DNA from: an uncultured Poribacteria bacterium
GTDB lineage: Bacteria > Poribacteria > WGA-4E > WGA-3G
Reading direction: 5' to 3'
NCBI GenBank assembly: GCA_951813545.1
Contig: OX638352.1
Location: 1,860,001 to 1,924,000, forward strand
Length of the DNA stretch: 64,000 nt
Positions 61,618-64,000 of this stretch are shown here, one piece after another; the first letter of the stretch is position 1; each line of letters starts with the position of its first letter. The notes below the pieces were generated by a model. It was not told the DNA's origin. It saw only the letters and a list, made by a program, of their open reading frames with translations, and made no database searches. Made by a program: the position numbers and the translations under genes.

Positions 61618-61814
61618 TACTCCCCCGTTCTTTGGCGGTAGCGTCGGGACTGATCTTTGTCAACACGCCGCATGCGCTTAAGCAATTCTTGCGTGTCAGG
61701 CCGACTGACTTTCTGTCGCTTTGGTCCTTCATTATCGCCATCGCCATCACCGGGACCGATGGGTTTCGTGTCTCTCTGTTTGCGTTCGAGCTGAGCAATT
61801 ATTTTCGATGCCAT
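61617..61814 (-). CDS. ubact: UBact (Pup-like protein modifier)
   Basis: 65 residues, highly charged and without Cys, with a central Gly/Asp-rich linker (PIGPGDGDGDNEGP) and helix-forming C-terminal half (PDTQELLKRMRRVDKDQS). It ends RYRQRTGE. Actinobacterial Pup ends GGQ or GGE; the RTGE end is that reported for UBact of Gram-negative lineages. With Glu at the end, no deamidation would be needed before ligation by the PafA-like enzyme. AAGGAG precedes the ATG. It is located between the Dop-like gene and prcB, as in other proteasome operons. Confidence 0.93.
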   Translation of the reverse strand: MASKIIAQLERKQRDTKPIGPGDGDGDNEGPKRQKVSRPDTQELLKRMRRVDKDQSRRYRQRTGE

Positions 61815-61839
61815 TCTGCTTCTCCTTTTTAGTAGTTAT

Positions 61840-61985
61840 CAGAGGAATAGTTGTCGGTTTTGACCAACAACTCGCGCCTTAGCAAAAGTATCTGTAGACG
61901 AGTTGTTGGTCAAAGTTATCGGTTATCAGTTACAAGAGGTTTTTGATAGTTAACACGCCTCTTTAACTGACGACTGAAAACTATT
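61840..61985. repeat. Two hairpins between the Dop-like and UBact genes
   Basis: TTTTGACCAACAACTCG and CGAGTTGTTGGTCAAA form a 16-bp stem around a 24-base loop (61857-61915). The second (from 61916) is of the TTATCGGTTATCAGTTACAA family, closed by CCTCTTTAACTGACGACTGA. They lie in the operon between genes and may shape mRNA processing so that UBact is made in excess. Confidence 0.6.
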
Positions 61986-62001
61986 CTTCTGATGGCTGTT
62001 C

Positions 62002-63513
62002 TTATAGACGCAATTTTTCAATAAGGGTTTCAACAGTCGGCGATTGATCAAGTGCCTCGTTATACTGATGAGCGATTTCCGCATCGGCGAGGGCGTTCAG
62101 ATTGATTTCGCGGGTGCGTCCGTTTACAGTGAAGGTGATACTATCCCATTGAATGGCTTTTATAGAGTCGCTAAACCGATCAACAGCGCGTCCACGGAAG
62201 TACGCCCGCGTGTCAGCAGGCGGGTTATGAAGTGCAGCGTCAATCTGTTCATCTGTGACAACACGCCGCATCGGAAGCCCATAGTATAACCCTTCGTCTA
62301 AGTCAATGTTATGATATTCTAAATCCAAACTTTGGAGCCACGCGTCGTCCCATGCAATCTCCTCTTCTTCAACAAAGGTTTCAAGCAACCACTTCTTTGC
62401 GACCCAATCGAGCCGGTCAGTGAGTGACATTGGATCCGCCTCAAGGGCGTTGAGGGTTTCCTCCCATTCAGTGAGCACCCAGTCAGTTTCAAACCCTACA
62501 GCCTCCCCGAGATACTTCTGTGCGAGTGCGAGGTACTCACGCTGATGGTCGATAGCGGACATCGTTTTCCCTTCCGCCGTCATCACCATCCACCGATACG
62601 TCTGGTCATGTGATACAGTCTTGATGGTATCAATCGGGTTGACGAGTGTTAGACGCTCCGGAATCCTCCGCTGTTCAATCAAAGTGATAACGAGCACAGT
62701 TGTACCAACTTTAAGTGCCGTTGCGTATTCGGACATATTTGCGTCGCCCGCGATGCCGTGCAGCCTACGGTATTTAGACGCATCCGCGTGCGGTTCATCT
62801 CGCGTGTTGACGATGGGACGATTGTGCATCGTATCCACACTCGCCTCCACGTGGAAGAAGTCGGATCGCTGGGATAACTGATAGTGTCCGGGCGTTGCGA
62901 GTCCGGCTTCCGTTTCAATACCGAGTTTCCCTGCCCCTGCAAAGATTTGGCGCGTGATAAAGAACGGCATAATGCCCTGTTTGAGCGTCTCAAATGGGAC
63001 TTCGCGTGCCATCAGATAGTTATCGTGACAACCGTAACTATGCCCATGAAAATCGGTATTATTCTTGTATAAAAGCACCCGTTTTCCGAGCTTCTCGCTG
63101 CGCGTTTCGGCACACCGCTGAAGGATACGTTCCCCCGCTTTATCGTGCGCGACAAGCTCAAACAGGCTGCTGCATTCGGGCGTGGAATACTCCGGATGTG
63201 CATGATCGTTGTAGAGCCGTGCACCATTGGCGAGGATGTGATCGCTCTTGATTTCAGCAAAAGAGAGCCGCTCTTTATTACGTTTCCGGTCTTGCTCTTC
63301 CTCTTTTTTCTCATCTGGGTGATTCGAGAGCGAACTTGCGCGAAAACCGCGTTCATCTCGAAATGGATCTTCCCCGCGGTAGTCCCAAACCGGCCGAAAA
63401 TCCTCTTGGCGATAACTTTTTACTAACTCAATTGACTGTTTGACAGCATCAATATGAGCCTCATTTTCGAGTGTTATTCCATATTCAGTTTCGATTCCAA
63501 AAATTCTTTCCAT
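62002..63513 (-). CDS. dop: Dop-like depupylase/deamidase
   Basis: 503 residues from the ATG at 63513; a TTG two codons earlier is possible. Same fold as PafA: ERIFGIETEYGITLEN, with NGARLYNDHAHPEYSTPEC and the predicted catalytic Asp103. A long charged insertion at about residues 44-90 (DPFRDERGFR, HPDEKKEEEQDRKR) fits the Dop loop, and DHAHPEYS is Dop-type, while the other paralogue has the PafA form. It should remove UBact from targets. Since UBact already ends in Glu, its deamidase role may be unused. It lies between the ATPase gene and UBact. Confidence 0.92.
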   Translation of the reverse strand: MERIFGIETEYGITLENEAHIDAVKQSIELVKSYRQEDFRPVWDYRGEDPFRDERGFRASSLSNHPDEKKEEEQDRKRNKERLSFAEIKSDHILANGARLYNDHAHPEYSTPECSSLFELVAHDKAGERILQRCAETRSEKLGKRVLLYKNNTDFHGHSYGCHDNYLMAREVPFETLKQGIMPFFITRQIFAGAGKLGIETEAGLATPGHYQLSQRSDFFHVEASVDTMHNRPIVNTRDEPHADASKYRRLHGIAGDANMSEYATALKVGTTVLVITLIEQRRIPERLTLVNPIDTIKTVSHDQTYRWMVMTAEGKTMSAIDHQREYLALAQKYLGEAVGFETDWVLTEWEETLNALEADPMSLTDRLDWVAKKWLLETFVEEEEIAWDDAWLQSLDLEYHNIDLDEGLYYGLPMRRVVTDEQIDAALHNPPADTRAYFRGRAVDRFSDSIKAIQWDSITFTVNGRTREINLNALADAEIAHQYNEALDQSPTVETLIEKLRL

Positions 63514-63576
63514 ACACAACAGGCACCCAATTTGTAGGTTTGGTTTGAAACAGTGAGGGACTTCATAGAAAAGCAG

Positions 63577-64000
63577 CTAAATCACTCGCGCCCCAGACGC
63601 TCTGCGCCGTTCCTGTTTCTCAAGTTTGATAGGCGTAACTTTGACAACATTCGCAGGATCGTAATCAAGGAGCTTGAGCCAATCTTCAGTCGCTTCGGTG
63701 GGTGGAAAAATTTCGCTTTCTTGATACTCTGCGGCGAGCGCGCCCAACAGGTCTGCGCGCGAGATCCCACTCTCTTTTTCCGGATTATCAATCGCACGTT
63801 TGAGCGCGGACTCCTTCGCCCGTTGGACAATCGACTCAATAATAGCACCGCTGCATAGATGCCCTCGATAGAGAACATCACGTCTCCCACTTCTGAGGGA
63901 AACTTCAAGGAATCGGTTATCCTCGTCTTCACGGAACATCTCATCAACCACCTGCGCGATTAAATCAGCCACCGCCTTCTCAGCAGGGATAACCTCAGGT
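63577..64000 (-). CDS. arc: Proteasome-associated AAA+ ATPase (ARC/Mpa), C-terminal part
   Basis: Only the last about 141 residues are in the window; the AAA+ core is outside. The visible part aligns by pattern with the C-terminal region of ARC/Mpa: EDEDNRFLEVSLRSGRRDVL, HLCSGAIIESIVQRAKESAL, ADLLGALAAEYQESEIFPPT, EDWLKLLDYDP. It ends RASGARVI. In Actinobacteria the protein ends in a QYL-type motif that docks into the alpha ring; no penultimate Tyr is present here. It would unfold UBact-tagged proteins. First visible gene of the operon, 63 bases before dop. Confidence 0.88.
   Translation of the reverse strand, partial: PEVIPAEKAVADLIAQVVDEMFREDEDNRFLEVSLRSGRRDVLYRGHLCSGAIIESIVQRAKESALKRAIDNPEKESGISRADLLGALAAEYQESEIFPPTEATEDWLKLLDYDPANVVKVTPIKLEKQERRRASGARVI

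Noticed and set aside
58105..63513. The two ligase-like genes as a simple tandem duplication of one enzyme
   Set aside because: Only one has the long charged loop and the DHAHPEYS form typical of Dop; the other has the PafA form, so they are the two standard paralogues.

Overview
The window looks like a chromosomal piece of an uncultured, Gram-negative-type bacterium related to the Poribacteria/Planctomycetes-like lineages. This is an inference. It rests on a UBact-type proteasome cluster, many lipoproteins and Tat-exported proteins, DUF1501/PPC-domain/WD40 families, OmpA-domain proteins, DUF1573 proteins, and heavy colonisation of intergenic DNA by short palindromic repeats. There is no 16S gene in the window to settle the taxonomy.

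Layout. 1-2186 (minus): three subunits of a molybdenum hydroxylase (CoxM/CoxS/CoxL order, last one cut by the window edge). 2646-5792 (minus): isoleucyl-tRNA synthetase. 6357-9521: a trypsin-fold protein with TPRs that has lost its catalytic triad, a lipoprotein, and an IS630 element with a frameshifted transposase. 9883-12968: adenylosuccinate lyase and a phosphodiester glycosidase-like membrane protein. 13030-16040: a sigma-54 promoter with three upstream palindromes drives a tetraheme cytochrome/nucleotidase-like protein and a lipoprotein. 16358-24232: an envelope cluster with a Cys-rich secreted protein, a membrane-anchored protein, a LolA-like protein, a C39-like/DUF1573 protein, an STT3-like oligosaccharyltransferase and a Dpm1-like glycosyltransferase. 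An ECF sigma factor and a sigma-54 activator with a degenerate receiver follow. 27402-35741: a Tat-exported DUF4159 protein, two substrate-binding-protein/OmpA fusions around a VWA protein, a membrane coiled-coil protein and an unrecognised 598-residue protein. 35809-44895 (mostly minus): a flavoprotein, a lipoprotein, a large metalloprotease, a pyridoxamine-oxidase-like protein, LamG and CBM-like secreted proteins, a lipoprotein, and an intact ISAs1-family element with 10-bp target duplications.

45041-48721 (minus) holds tRNA-Ala, 23S and 5S rRNA without a 16S gene, preceded by four near-consensus promoters and a tRNA-Phe-like sequence. 49012-51990 carries three PD40/TolB-like secreted proteins. 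52215-57904 (minus) encodes a DUF1501 protein, a WD40 protein and a large PPC-like protein with two c-type heme modules. 58105-64000 (minus) is a proteasome operon: ATPase (partial), Dop-like, UBact (Pup-like modifier), PrcB, PrcA and PafA-like.

The most notable observations are: a shared C-terminal tail (P-x3-L-x2-T-W-[GA]-x-[LI]-K) on five secreted proteins; a UBact-proteasome operon whose ATPase lacks the usual C-terminal Tyr motif; a mobile 5' leader repeat that supplies ribosome-binding sites to unrelated genes; hairpin repeats translated in frame right after two start codons; a stand-alone 23S-5S operon; and the SBP-OmpA/VWA and STT3/C39-DUF1573 envelope clusters, whose roles are not known to me.
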